From positions 1-36,760 of the forward strand of contig JABDFW010000028.1 of NCBI GenBank assembly GCA_013286305.1: a DNA stretch of 36,760 nucleotides. The letters are read 5' to 3'. This DNA comes from Bacteroidota bacterium (GTDB taxonomy: Bacteria; Bacteroidota; Bacteroidia; Chitinophagales; Chitinophagaceae). The position numbers and the translations under genes were made by a program. Shown piece by piece: positions 7,980 through 16,192 of the stretch. The notes beneath the pieces were generated by a model. It did not search any database and had not been told where the DNA came from. It saw only the letters and a list, made by a program, of their open reading frames with translations. Position 1 is the stretch's first letter. Each line of letters begins with the position of its first letter.

Positions 7980-8765
7980 ATGAGCCCGTTCTTATCCCTG
8001 CCCCTCATTTCCCTTGCTGTTGTGTGCAGCATTATGTTCTTAGCGTGGGTATGGGCCACCCGCATACACAATGCCAGTGTTGTTGACGGGTTTTGGTCGT
8101 TTAATTTTGCAGTTATTGCCATCATTATTTGGTTTGTTGCGGACGGATATGCTGAAAGAAAAAACATCGTTTGTTTATTGGCCGTATTGTGGAGCCTGCG
8201 TTTGGGGTTTCATCTGGCGGTAAGAATTGGTTCGCATTTAGATGAAGAAGAAGGCCGGTATAAACAGTTAAGAAAAGAGTGGAGCGATCATGTAAATTTT
8301 AAATTCTTTATCTTTTTCCAGGCACAGGCACTAAGCAATGTTTTATTATGCACACCTTTTTTTATTATCGCTTTAAATAAGAATACCGCGCTTTCTCCGG
8401 CAGAGTATATTGGCGCCGGCTTATGGCTTATATCGATTATTGGTGAAGCTGTTGCTGACTGGCAGTTGAAGCAGTTTAAAAAAAGCCCTGCAAACAAAGG
8501 CAAAGTATGCGATGTGGGACTGTGGAATTACTCACGGCACCCTAATTATTTTTTCCAGTTAATGATATGGATATCTGTTTTCATTTTTGCCATAAACAGC
8601 CCTTATGGATGGCTATCTATCATATGCCCCTTGTCAATAGGTTATTTAATTTTTAAAGTAACGGGCATCCCTATGACGGAGGAACAATCTATCAGGAGTA
8701 AGGGCGAAGCATATAAACAATACCAGCGCACTACAAGCGTGTTTGTGCCTTGGTTTAAAAAATAA
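7980..8765 (+). CDS. DUF1295 / steroid 5-alpha-reductase-like membrane protein
   Basis: 261 residues with about six or seven hydrophobic segments. The C-terminal signature GLWNYSRHPNYFFQ (residues 180-193) and a later Glu-rich end (GIPMTEEQSIRSKGEAYKQYQR) mark the DUF1295 family, related to 3-oxo-5-alpha-steroid 4-dehydrogenases and isoprenylcysteine methyltransferases. Relatives reduce or modify lipid double bonds, with NADPH in the reductases. DUF1295 genes commonly sit beside cyclopropane-synthase-type genes, as here, so a role in acyl-chain modification is inferred rather than shown. It lies 68 bases after the desaturase. The stop codon touches the left arm of a long inverted repeat. Confidence 0.88.
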   Translation: MSPFLSLPLISLAVVCSIMFLAWVWATRIHNASVVDGFWSFNFAVIAIIIWFVADGYAERKNIVCLLAVLWSLRLGFHLAVRIGSHLDEEEGRYKQLRKEWSDHVNFKFFIFFQAQALSNVLLCTPFFIIALNKNTALSPAEYIGAGLWLISIIGEAVADWQLKQFKKSPANKGKVCDVGLWNYSRHPNYFFQLMIWISVFIFAINSPYGWLSIICPLSIGYLIFKVTGIPMTEEQSIRSKGEAYKQYQRTTSVFVPWFKK

Positions 8766-9006
8766 TCTACGAATTACGAATCAATACGAACCTGCCTGCC
8801 GGTAGGCAAGTATACGAATGAAGAAATGATGCGGTTTATCCGTTTTACTCAATCTACGAATACGAATTAGTACGAATATACGAATCAGAGGATATAAAGG
8901 AAGCGGATTGAATTTTGCAATCTATAGAGATGTTTTTAACGTTAATGTTGTTTAAAATTCCATCGTTCTTCATTCGTACATTCGTATTGATTCGTAATTC
9001 GTAGAT
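8765..9006. repeat. 242-nt TACGAAT-rich region bounded by perfect 26-bp inverted repeats
   Basis: The left arm (8765-8790, containing CTACGAATTACGAATC) is the exact reverse complement of the right arm (8981-9006), with 190 nt between. Further TACGAAT copies lie at 8813-8819, 8855-8867 (two overlapping), 8871-8877 and 8879-8885. A GC-rich near-palindrome, GCCTGCCGGTAGGC, lies near 8794-8807. No coding frame is credible. It fills the gap between the DUF1295 and methyltransferase genes, so it may separate or modulate their transcripts. Confidence 0.8.
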
Positions 9007-9038
9007 ATGTAATTCGCAGATACAAGTAAATAAAACTG

Positions 9039-10064
9039 ATGTGGTATAACAATTTAGTTGAGCAAAATAAAGTTCCGGATTTTATTCTCCGGGCGGGTAT
9101 TAGAAGGTTATTAAAGCAACGCCTGCAGGAAGAAAATAAAGGCAATACTGAACTTCAGCAGCAACATCTTATGCAATTGATAAGTGAGCTTAAAAATTCT
9201 CCAATTGCAGTACATACTGCCGATGCCAACGAACAGCATTACGAATTACCCACTGAATTTTATATGTATTGTCTTGGTAAACATTTAAAATACAGCAGCG
9301 GCTATTGGAAGGATGGTGTTACAGATATTGACACATCAGAAAAAGATATGCTTGAGCTGACTTGCGAACGTGCGGAATTATTGGCCGGGCAGGAAGTTTT
9401 AGAACTTGGTTGTGGCTGGGGTTCTTTATCGCTGTTTATGGCTGCAAAATTCAGCAAAAGCAATTTTACCGTTGTTTCAAATTCACGTACCCAAAAAATA
9501 TATATTGATGAACAGGCGGTAAAACGTGGCATAAAAAATTTGAGCGTTATTACCGCAGACATGAATGTGTTTACCATTGACAAAACATTTGACAGGATAG
9601 TATCGGTTGAAATGTTTGAGCACATGCGCAATTATCAAAAACTAATGCATAAGGTTGCCTCTTTTTTAAAACCGGGAGGCAAATTATTCGTACATATATT
9701 TACCCATAAAGAATATGCCTACAAGTTTGAAGTGAAAGACGAAAGCGACTGGATGAGCAAATATTTTTTTACAGGCGGTATAATGCCCTGTGACAGCCTA
9801 CTTTTATATTTTAATGACGACATGAGCATAGAAAAACACTGGCATGTAAGCGGTATGCACTACAGCAAAACATCTGAGGCATGGTTGCAGAATATGGATA
9901 GCCACAAAAATGAAATTATGCCTTTGTTCAAAGAGACTTATGGAAAGGGTGCTTTGAAATGGTGGGTTTACTGGCGGGTATTCTTTATGGCCTGCGCTGA
10001 ATTATGGAAATATAACAAGGGTGAGGAATGGATAGTCAGCCATTATTTATTCAACAAAAAATAA
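9039..10064 (+). CDS. SAM-dependent methyltransferase, CFA-synthase superfamily
   Basis: 341 residues. The SAM motif I is LELGCGWGSL (121-130), preceded by the CFA-type substrate segment NEQHYELPTEFY (64-75). EMFEHMRNY (191-199) and FVHIFTHK (218-224) match the acidic and His positions that bind bicarbonate in classical cyclopropane synthases. Overall it is closer to the single-domain, coclaurine N-methyltransferase-like branch than to full CFA synthase, because the usual N-terminal lipid-binding domain is short. Probable reaction: methyl or methylene transfer to an unsaturated acyl chain or another lipid acceptor at the membrane. It is 29 bases before the FAD gene, so probably one operon with it. 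The second, distinct CFA-type enzyme of the cluster lies at 12222-13469. Confidence 0.87.
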   Translation: MWYNNLVEQNKVPDFILRAGIRRLLKQRLQEENKGNTELQQQHLMQLISELKNSPIAVHTADANEQHYELPTEFYMYCLGKHLKYSSGYWKDGVTDIDTSEKDMLELTCERAELLAGQEVLELGCGWGSLSLFMAAKFSKSNFTVVSNSRTQKIYIDEQAVKRGIKNLSVITADMNVFTIDKTFDRIVSVEMFEHMRNYQKLMHKVASFLKPGGKLFVHIFTHKEYAYKFEVKDESDWMSKYFFTGGIMPCDSLLLYFNDDMSIEKHWHVSGMHYSKTSEAWLQNMDSHKNEIMPLFKETYGKGALKWWVYWRVFFMACAELWKYNKGEEWIVSHYLFNKK

Positions 10065-10093
10065 TTCATCATTCGTCTTTTTATTATCTCTGC

Positions 10094-11338
10094 ATGGAAA
10101 AATTAGCGATCATCGGAACGGGTATTGCAGGTATGGGTTGTGCACATTTGCTTCAGCATAAATATGATCTAACCATTTTTGAGAAGAATGATTATGTTGG
10201 CGGCCATACCAACACGATTACAGTTGATGAAGACGGATCGCCGGTTTACATGGATACCGGTTTTATGGTATTCAATTTTGTAACATATCCTAACCTCTGC
10301 AAATTATTTGAAGAGATCAAGGCGCGCATAAAGAAAACAGATATGTCATTCAGCGTGCAGCATGTGCCCAGCGGCCTTGAGTATTGTGGATCTGGTTTAA
10401 ATGGGTTATTTGCACAACGCAAGAATATTTTCAATACCCGGTATATTAAAATGCTGACGCAAATAAGCCGGTTTAATACGGAAAGTATAAAAATACTGGA
10501 TAACCCTAAATATGAGGATTACTCAATAAAAGAATTTATCACTGAATTTAATTTTGGGGATGATATGCTGTGGAAATATTTAGTGCCCATGAGTTCGGCA
10601 GTATGGAGTACCCCAATGGAAAAAATGCTTGATTTTCCTGCCACAGCGCTTATCCGCTTTTTTAAAAATCATGGATTTTTAGGATTAAATACACAACACC
10701 AATGGTACACGCTGATAGACGGAAGCCAGAGTTACCGGGAAATTTTAATTAAACCTTTTAAGAACAGGATAAGAATAAATAGTGGAGTCGTAAAAGTTAG
10801 CAGGAAAAATAACAAAGCGGTTGTACATACGCCCGCTGGAATGACAGAGGAATTTGATAAAGTGGTATTTGCCTGCCATGCAGACCAGGCCCTGCGTTTA
10901 CTGGAACAACCCACACCTATTGAACAGCAGTTACTATCACCATTCAAATACCAGGAAAATATAGCCACCGTGCATACGGACGAAAGTATAATGCCAAAAA
11001 ACAGGCGCACCTGGAGTAGCTGGAATTACAGGATTGAAGAAAGAAATGGCAAATTACTGCCCACAACTATTTACTGGATGAACAGCCTTCAGCAGGTATC
11101 GAAAAAGAAGAATTATTTTGTTTCCATTGGGGCGCTCCCAGGTAGCATTAAAACAAAGAAAGTAATAAAGGAAATAGAATATGAACATCCCTTATTTGAT
11201 GTACCGGCAATTCAGGCGCAGAAAGAGTTACATTTATTAAATGAACAGGGTATTTTGCACTATTGCGGAAGTTATTTTAAATATGGCTTTCACGAGGACG
11301 CTTATGCTTCAGCGGTTGAGCTTTGTAAACGTTTATAA
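10094..11338 (+). CDS. FAD-dependent oxidoreductase (amine-oxidase fold), homologue of plant cyclopropane-synthase N-domain
   Basis: 414 residues from ATG 10094; the in-frame upstream ATG at 10028 lies inside the methyltransferase gene. The dinucleotide fold starts at once with IIGTGIAGMG and the acidic end of strand 2 (FEK), then GGHTNT. DTGFMVFNFVTYPNL and GLNGLFAQRKNIFN resemble, from memory, the N-terminal FAD domain of plant cyclopropane synthases, as does the C-terminal YCGSYFKYGFHEDAYASA. The substrate is unknown. An acyl-chain oxidation, or an accessory role to the synthase, is the natural guess. It is followed by the DUF1365 gene after 3 bases, which implies tight co-expression. Confidence 0.9.
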   Translation: MEKLAIIGTGIAGMGCAHLLQHKYDLTIFEKNDYVGGHTNTITVDEDGSPVYMDTGFMVFNFVTYPNLCKLFEEIKARIKKTDMSFSVQHVPSGLEYCGSGLNGLFAQRKNIFNTRYIKMLTQISRFNTESIKILDNPKYEDYSIKEFITEFNFGDDMLWKYLVPMSSAVWSTPMEKMLDFPATALIRFFKNHGFLGLNTQHQWYTLIDGSQSYREILIKPFKNRIRINSGVVKVSRKNNKAVVHTPAGMTEEFDKVVFACHADQALRLLEQPTPIEQQLLSPFKYQENIATVHTDESIMPKNRRTWSSWNYRIEERNGKLLPTTIYWMNSLQQVSKKKNYFVSIGALPGSIKTKKVIKEIEYEHPLFDVPAIQAQKELHLLNEQGILHYCGSYFKYGFHEDAYASAVELCKRL

Positions 11339-11341
11339 CAA

Positions 11342-12136
11342 ATGAACAGTTGCTTATATAGAGCATTGGTAATGCATAACAGGCTGGAGCCTAAGCCACA
11401 CAGGTTTCATTACAATGTATTTATGTTTTACATTGACCTGGATGAGCTTGAATTGATAAAAAAAAGATTTTTTTTAATAAGCCACAACAAGTTTAATTTT
11501 TTCAGTTTTAAGGATAAAGAACATTTGCAATTACCCACCGAAAACCCGGATAACTCAAAATCAACCAAACAACATATTGTTGAGTATCTTGGCCAAAACG
11601 GTGTACAATTTACCGGTGGCAGAGTAATGCTGTTAACCAACCTGAATGTTTTAGGGTATAATTTTAACCCTGTTTCATTTTATTTTTGTTTTGATGAAAA
11701 TGAAATGCCTGTATGTTGCGTTACTGAAGTAAGCAATACTTTCAAGGAAATGAAGCCCTATTTTATGGGCACGGAAAGTTTAGCGGATGGCAAATTTCGT
11801 CTCAACACAAAAAAATACTTTTACGTTTCACCCTTTATTGACTACGATACCGATTTTGATTTTAATATAGGCATCCCCGCAGAAAAGCTAAATATTAAGA
11901 TTGACGATTATAAAAATGGTAACCGGTTTTTTATAAGTACCCTCACGGGCAAACGAAAACAGTTATCTAATGGAAATCTTTTGTGGTACAGCCTTCGGTT
12001 TCCATTTATAACACTAAGGATAATTACACTAATCCATTGGAATGCCCTGCTATTATGGCTTAAAAAAATACCCTTTCATCCAAAAGCGGCGAACCAACAT
12101 CTTCAAAAAGACGTATATAGAAAATATGAAAAATAA
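11342..12136 (+). CDS. DUF1365 protein
   Basis: 264 residues. The start CLYRALVMHNRLEPKPHRFHY and the later VMLLTNLNVLGYNFNPVSFYF, CVTEVSNTFKE and FYVSPFIDYDTDFDF are the conserved blocks of DUF1365 (roughly 250 residues, always near CFA-type genes). There is one hydrophobic region near the C-terminus (LRFPFITLRIITLIHWNALLLWL). No catalytic role is established to my knowledge. Conserved neighbours point to lipid modification. The ATG is 3 bases after the stop of the FAD gene, so the two are translationally close. The family call is secure, the function is not. Confidence 0.9.
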   Translation: MNSCLYRALVMHNRLEPKPHRFHYNVFMFYIDLDELELIKKRFFLISHNKFNFFSFKDKEHLQLPTENPDNSKSTKQHIVEYLGQNGVQFTGGRVMLLTNLNVLGYNFNPVSFYFCFDENEMPVCCVTEVSNTFKEMKPYFMGTESLADGKFRLNTKKYFYVSPFIDYDTDFDFNIGIPAEKLNIKIDDYKNGNRFFISTLTGKRKQLSNGNLLWYSLRFPFITLRIITLIHWNALLLWLKKIPFHPKAANQHLQKDVYRKYEK

Positions 12137-12221
12137 TAAATGCTTTCGTACATTCGTCTTCATTCCATTTGTTATTTAATCATTAATTATTCACCATTAA
12201 TTCTTTATTTTGTAGCCAGCT

Positions 12222-13469
12222 ATGCCAACAGTAACTACAGCCATAACCATTACAAACAAAAGAAATTTTTATGAGAAGGTAATTATAGACTTACTTTCTA
12301 AAATGCAGTTAGGCAGGCTTTACTTAACGTTGCCTTCAGGAGAAACGCTGCAAATAGGCAACGGCGGAGAAAATATAGCGGCTAATATTGAAATAAAAAA
12401 TAATACGTTTTTCAAACGCTGCATGTTATTTGGCGATGTTGGCTTTGGCGAAGCTTATGTTGATGGCGATTGGGATACAGATAATATTACCCACGTAATA
12501 GAATGGTTTTTATTAAATGTTGATAATGCTCCTTCTGTTTCAGGCAGTAACTCCAAAGCCTTCGTACTAAATATTTTAAAATTCTTCAATAAGCTTTCTC
12601 ATATTAAAAGAGCAAATAGTGTAAGCGGCTCAAGAAAAAATATATCTGAACATTACGATTTGAATAATGATTTTTTTTCGCTTTTTCTCGACCCTACTAT
12701 GACCTATTCCGCGGCATACTTTAAAGAGGAGGGGATGAGCCTGGTAGAAGCTCAAATGGCAAAATACGACCGGCTGTGCCAGCAGCTTCACTTGAAAGAA
12801 ACAGACCATGTGCTTGAAATTGGGAGCGGCTGGGGAGCGAATGCTGTTTATATGGCTAAAAAGTATGGATGCAATGTTACTACTGTTACCATTTCGGAAG
12901 AACAATATAAAATGGCTAAGGAGCGAATTGAGAATGAAGGTTTATCACATAAAATAACTATTCTTTTACAGGACTACCGTTACATTAAAGGCCGTTTTGA
13001 TAAGATCGTTTCCATAGAGATGCTGGAAGCCGTGGGCGCCAATTTCCTTGATGTTTACTTTAGAAAATGCAATGAATTACTGAAAAAAAATGGCATACTT
13101 GCCTTCCAGGTAATCACTTGCCCCGATTCACGTTTTGAAAGCCTGCGCAGGGGTGTTGACTGGATACAGAAATATATTTTCCCGGGCTCCCTGCTGCCAT
13201 CTGTAGCTGCACTGACCAGGGCCGTTAATAATACAAGTAATTTAACCCTGGTAGATCTTAAAGATATTGGCCTTGATTATGCGGCTACTCTTGTTAAATG
13301 GAGTGAGCAATTTAATAAGAACATTGCATCAATCAGGCAGTTGGGTTTCGATGACCGGTTTATCCGCAAATGGAATTATTATTTTGCCTATTGTGAAGCG
13401 GCATTTACCATGCGCAACATAAACGTTATGCAAATGGTATATGTGAGGCCTAATAATACACTACGTTAG
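12222..13469 (+). CDS. cfa: Cyclopropane-fatty-acyl-phospholipid synthase, plant-like subgroup
   Basis: 415 residues, normal length. The N-terminal lipid-binding domain (about 1-130) contains GDVGFGEAYVDGDWD. The substrate/SAM region has ISEHYDLNNDFF (141-152), HVLEIGSGWGA (196-206) and SIEMLEAVG (264-272). YIFPGSLLPS (318-327), GFDDRFIRKWNYYFAYCEAAF (375-395) and MQMVYVRP complete the domain. The enzyme adds a methylene from SAM across a cis double bond of membrane phospholipid acyl chains. The acidic residue of the bicarbonate site is present (E269), but the His of the E. coli-type site is Gln (Q296 in AFQVIT), as I recall for plant enzymes. It lies 85 bases after DUF1365 and is the last gene of the cluster. 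Confidence 0.93.
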   Translation: MPTVTTAITITNKRNFYEKVIIDLLSKMQLGRLYLTLPSGETLQIGNGGENIAANIEIKNNTFFKRCMLFGDVGFGEAYVDGDWDTDNITHVIEWFLLNVDNAPSVSGSNSKAFVLNILKFFNKLSHIKRANSVSGSRKNISEHYDLNNDFFSLFLDPTMTYSAAYFKEEGMSLVEAQMAKYDRLCQQLHLKETDHVLEIGSGWGANAVYMAKKYGCNVTTVTISEEQYKMAKERIENEGLSHKITILLQDYRYIKGRFDKIVSIEMLEAVGANFLDVYFRKCNELLKKNGILAFQVITCPDSRFESLRRGVDWIQKYIFPGSLLPSVAALTRAVNNTSNLTLVDLKDIGLDYAATLVKWSEQFNKNIASIRQLGFDDRFIRKWNYYFAYCEAAFTMRNINVMQMVYVRPNNTLR

Positions 13470-13485
13470 TTTCATTTTTCGCTTT

Positions 13486-13665
13486 TACTACGAAATACGA
13501 ATCTTTACGAATATACGAATTGAAAGCCGGCAGCCTTTGGAATTGACACCCTGTTATACTACGAAATACGAATCTTTACGAATATACGAATTGAAAATAG
13601 CGGCCTTTTGAGTTAAGACTTTATTACACTATTAAATACACATCTTTACAAAATATGCGAATGAA
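13486..13665. repeat. Three tandem units of about 71 nt, TACGAAT-rich
   Basis: Unit 1 (13486-13556) and unit 2 (13557-13627) share their first 40 nt exactly (beginning TACTACGAAATACGAATC) and then diverge. Unit 3, from about 13628, is a degraded copy (ATTAAATACACATCTTTAC). It fills the gap between the convergent cfa and transporter genes. The core heptamer is that of the 8765-9006 repeat, so both may belong to one genomic repeat family. Confidence 0.8.
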
Positions 13666-13679
13666 CAGCTAAGCGATTG

Positions 13680-15035
13680 TTACTTATCGTTAGAAGCCAG
13701 CCGTTCTTCTTTAAATCGCGTAAAGATCAATGCTGCCGCCAGGCAAAGTATAAAACCCAGCATCCCGTTTAGGCGAATTCCATAGTCGTGCCCAACATCT
13801 TTGCCATATATCAATAACATTGAAAAAAGCGCTATTCCCAGGGTTTGTGCAATTTTTACAAAAAAATACCTGACGGCAAAATAAAGCGCTTCTTTATTTG
13901 ACTCGGTTTCCTGCCTGTCTTTTTCGATGATCTCTGATAATATGGCCACAGGTAAAATATTAAGCGAGGCAAAAGGTATAGCCGCCACCGAAACAAGAAA
14001 GAATATTTGGGCTTTGGCATTTATGTCCGGCTTTCCTAAAAAATATACGCCTCCAAACACACATGCCAGCAATAAAAGCGATGCAACAACAATACTCTTT
14101 TTACCTATTTTTCTTGATAAATAATTAACAACGGGGTAAAAAATAAATGACACCAGTACCATAACTGCCATTATGATATTACCCATTGTTTTTGGCAATA
14201 AAAGCAATACAGTTAAAAAATAAATAAGCCCTGCCGATATTATAGTGATAGCTATAAAATAAGTAAAATCTGCTACAATAAAAAACCTGAAATTGGTATT
14301 GCCCAGCGTTTGTTTCAAAGCTGCTATCAGCTTTATTTCACTGGGTTTACCTTTTGAAAACTTTCGTTCATCAATACCAAATGCAGTTACAGCCATAGCA
14401 ATAGCTGCAAGAAGGGCAAGCATTAAAACAGTGAATTGAAGTGATGCAAGTACAGACATTCCTTTAACTGAATGTTGAAGCAAGTCTGCAATATTAAATG
14501 TATTGGAAGAAATGCCTATTCCAAAAACATAGCCGGCAGCTTGCCAGGACGCTAAGCGAACCTTTTGTTCAGATTCAGGGGCAAGCTCAGGCAGTAAAGC
14601 ATTATAAGGTATTACAAAAGTTGTGGTAGATACATAAAAAGCAATAAGTGTAAAAACCAGCCAGAAAATATTGATTGTACTTTCACTCTTACTTAAGGGG
14701 TAAAATACCAGGCAACAAAAAATAAACGAGGGCAATATAGCAGCACGCATAAAGGGTGTTCTTCTTCCCCCGGGGTTTTTACTCCTGTCGCTAAATTGGG
14801 CTATAATAGGGTCAAATATCACATCAAACAATCTTCCGCTTGTTGTAATAAGTGCTATTGCATTAAAAATACCAAAAATAACAGCCTGTGTTATCAATCT
14901 GGGAATACCGCTATTGGCGGGTGGTTCATAAAAATAGATCAATACAACCGCGATAAGATTGATCAGAATGCTCCAACCCATCATGCCAAGGCCATAGGTA
15001 ACCTGGACGCTAACAGGTAGTTTTTTTGATTTCAT
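13680..15035 (-). CDS. GPH-family (MelB-like) MFS transporter
   Basis: 451 residues with about twelve membrane segments. The signature is in the N-terminal half: SGRLFDVIFDPIIAQFSDRSKNPGGRRTPFM (about residues 66-96), the loop 2-3 motif of glycoside-pentoside-hexuronide cation symporters. A large proportion of GPH proteins use Na+ or H+ to bring in sugars. It stands convergent to the lipid cluster. Comparable transporters occur in some proteobacterial cyclopropane/furan fatty-acid loci, so a lipid-related substrate is possible, though a sugar is as likely given the divergent sugar-isomerase-like gene at 15180. Confidence 0.88.
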   Translation of the reverse strand: MKSKKLPVSVQVTYGLGMMGWSILINLIAVVLIYFYEPPANSGIPRLITQAVIFGIFNAIALITTSGRLFDVIFDPIIAQFSDRSKNPGGRRTPFMRAAILPSFIFCCLVFYPLSKSESTINIFWLVFTLIAFYVSTTTFVIPYNALLPELAPESEQKVRLASWQAAGYVFGIGISSNTFNIADLLQHSVKGMSVLASLQFTVLMLALLAAIAMAVTAFGIDERKFSKGKPSEIKLIAALKQTLGNTNFRFFIVADFTYFIAITIISAGLIYFLTVLLLLPKTMGNIIMAVMVLVSFIFYPVVNYLSRKIGKKSIVVASLLLLACVFGGVYFLGKPDINAKAQIFFLVSVAAIPFASLNILPVAILSEIIEKDRQETESNKEALYFAVRYFFVKIAQTLGIALFSMLLIYGKDVGHDYGIRLNGMLGFILCLAAALIFTRFKEERLASNDK

Positions 15036-15179
15036 TTGAGGTGCAATATCGAAAAAAGGCGCTAATTACGCGCTCTTAAAAATATTAGTAACAATTTATA
15101 TGTGAATCCGGGTAAAAAATTTACATTCGTCAACACGATTGTTTCTGCTGAAACTCCACTACAAAAAATCAACAGCTAT

Positions 15180-16100
15180 ATGCAAACATCAAGAAGATCA
15201 TTCCTTAAAAAAAGCGCCTTTGCCGTTGCAGGTACGGCTATGCTTTCCAATGAATTGCTTGCAGCAGGTAAAAGAAAAAAGGAAATTTTTGGTATTCAAC
15301 TGTACACCGTGCGGGATGATATGAAAAAGGACCCGTCAGGAACGTTAAAGCAATTGGCCGATATGGGTTACAAGTATGTTGAGCATGCTAATTATGTTAA
15401 CCGCAAATTTTACGGATACTCTGCCGCTGAATTTAAAAAAGTGCTTGATGGATTGGGCCTGATAATGCGCAGCGGACATACTGTTATGAATGCAGCCCAT
15501 TGGGACGATGCTAAAAATGATTTTACCGATATATGGAAAAATACAGTTGAAGATGCTGCTATATGCGGACAAAAATTTGTGATAAGCCCATGGCTGGATA
15601 AAAAGTGGTATGCTACTACTGACACAACAAAGCATTACATGGATGTATTTAATAAAAGCGGCGAATTATGCAACAAATCAGGAATGAAATTTGGATATCA
15701 TAATCACAACTTTGAATTTAACACAAAGCTTGACGGCGTATTATTATACGACCTTATTTTACAATACACCGATCCTAAATTGGTGGCTCAGCAAATTGAT
15801 ATTGGTAATATGTATGGCGCCGGTGGAAGGGCTTATGATATTATTAAAGCACATCCGGGAAGGTTTGAGCTGATGCATGTTAAAGATGAAATAGCTGCCA
15901 CTAAAAAAGGCGAAATGGATGATGCCTTTGAAAGTACAATTCTTGGTACAGGTGTAGTGGGCACAAAAGCGATTGTTGATCTTGCCAGGAAAAGCGGCGG
16001 TACAACAGACTTTATTATTGAGCAGGAATCTTACCAAAACCTTACCCCACTTGAGGCTTCTAAACAGGATTATGTCATTATGAAGCAATGGGGATTTTAA
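15180..16100 (+). CDS. Tat-exported sugar phosphate isomerase/epimerase-like TIM barrel
   Basis: 306 residues from ATG 15180, chosen because the Tat signal TSRRSFLKK begins there; the frame upstream to 15102 lacks any domain. The barrel (AP endonuclease 2-like) starts at IFGIQLYTVRDDMKKDP and holds the metal-binding residues typical of the fold: H/E near YVEHANY, the GYHNHNFEF block (the HNH pair), DIGNMYGAGG, HVKDE and IEQES. Such exported proteins are usually sugar or inositol isomerases, or hydroxypyruvate-isomerase-like. The substrate cannot be fixed. It is divergent from the GPH transporter with a 144-nt gap, which fits shared sugar uptake and processing. A two-way terminator follows the stop. 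Confidence 0.85.
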   Translation: MQTSRRSFLKKSAFAVAGTAMLSNELLAAGKRKKEIFGIQLYTVRDDMKKDPSGTLKQLADMGYKYVEHANYVNRKFYGYSAAEFKKVLDGLGLIMRSGHTVMNAAHWDDAKNDFTDIWKNTVEDAAICGQKFVISPWLDKKWYATTDTTKHYMDVFNKSGELCNKSGMKFGYHNHNFEFNTKLDGVLLYDLILQYTDPKLVAQQIDIGNMYGAGGRAYDIIKAHPGRFELMHVKDEIAATKKGEMDDAFESTILGTGVVGTKAIVDLARKSGGTTDFIIEQESYQNLTPLEASKQDYVIMKQWGF

Positions 16101-16117
16101 AAATAATAAACGAAGTT

Positions 16118-16153
16118 GAAAAAGAGGCTATCTAAATGCGGGTAGCCTTTTTT
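16118..16153. terminator. Bidirectional intrinsic terminator
   Basis: AAAAAG-AGGCTA, a short loop, then TAGCCT-TTTTTT gives a stem with an A-run before and a T-run after. It can stop both the isomerase-like gene (+) and rpe (-). Confidence 0.7.
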
Positions 16154-16192
16154 ATTGGCACTTATGCAGCTAAATCCGGTAGTGTGTAGAGT

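Noticed and set aside
8765-9006. CRISPR-like array because of repeated TACGAAT
   Set aside because: Copies are 7 nt, irregularly spaced, partly overlapping and in both orientations, without spacers of constant length or cas genes.
10028-10093. ATG 10028 as start of the FAD oxidoreductase
   Set aside because: It lies within the methyltransferase gene; the dinucleotide fold begins directly at ATG 10094.
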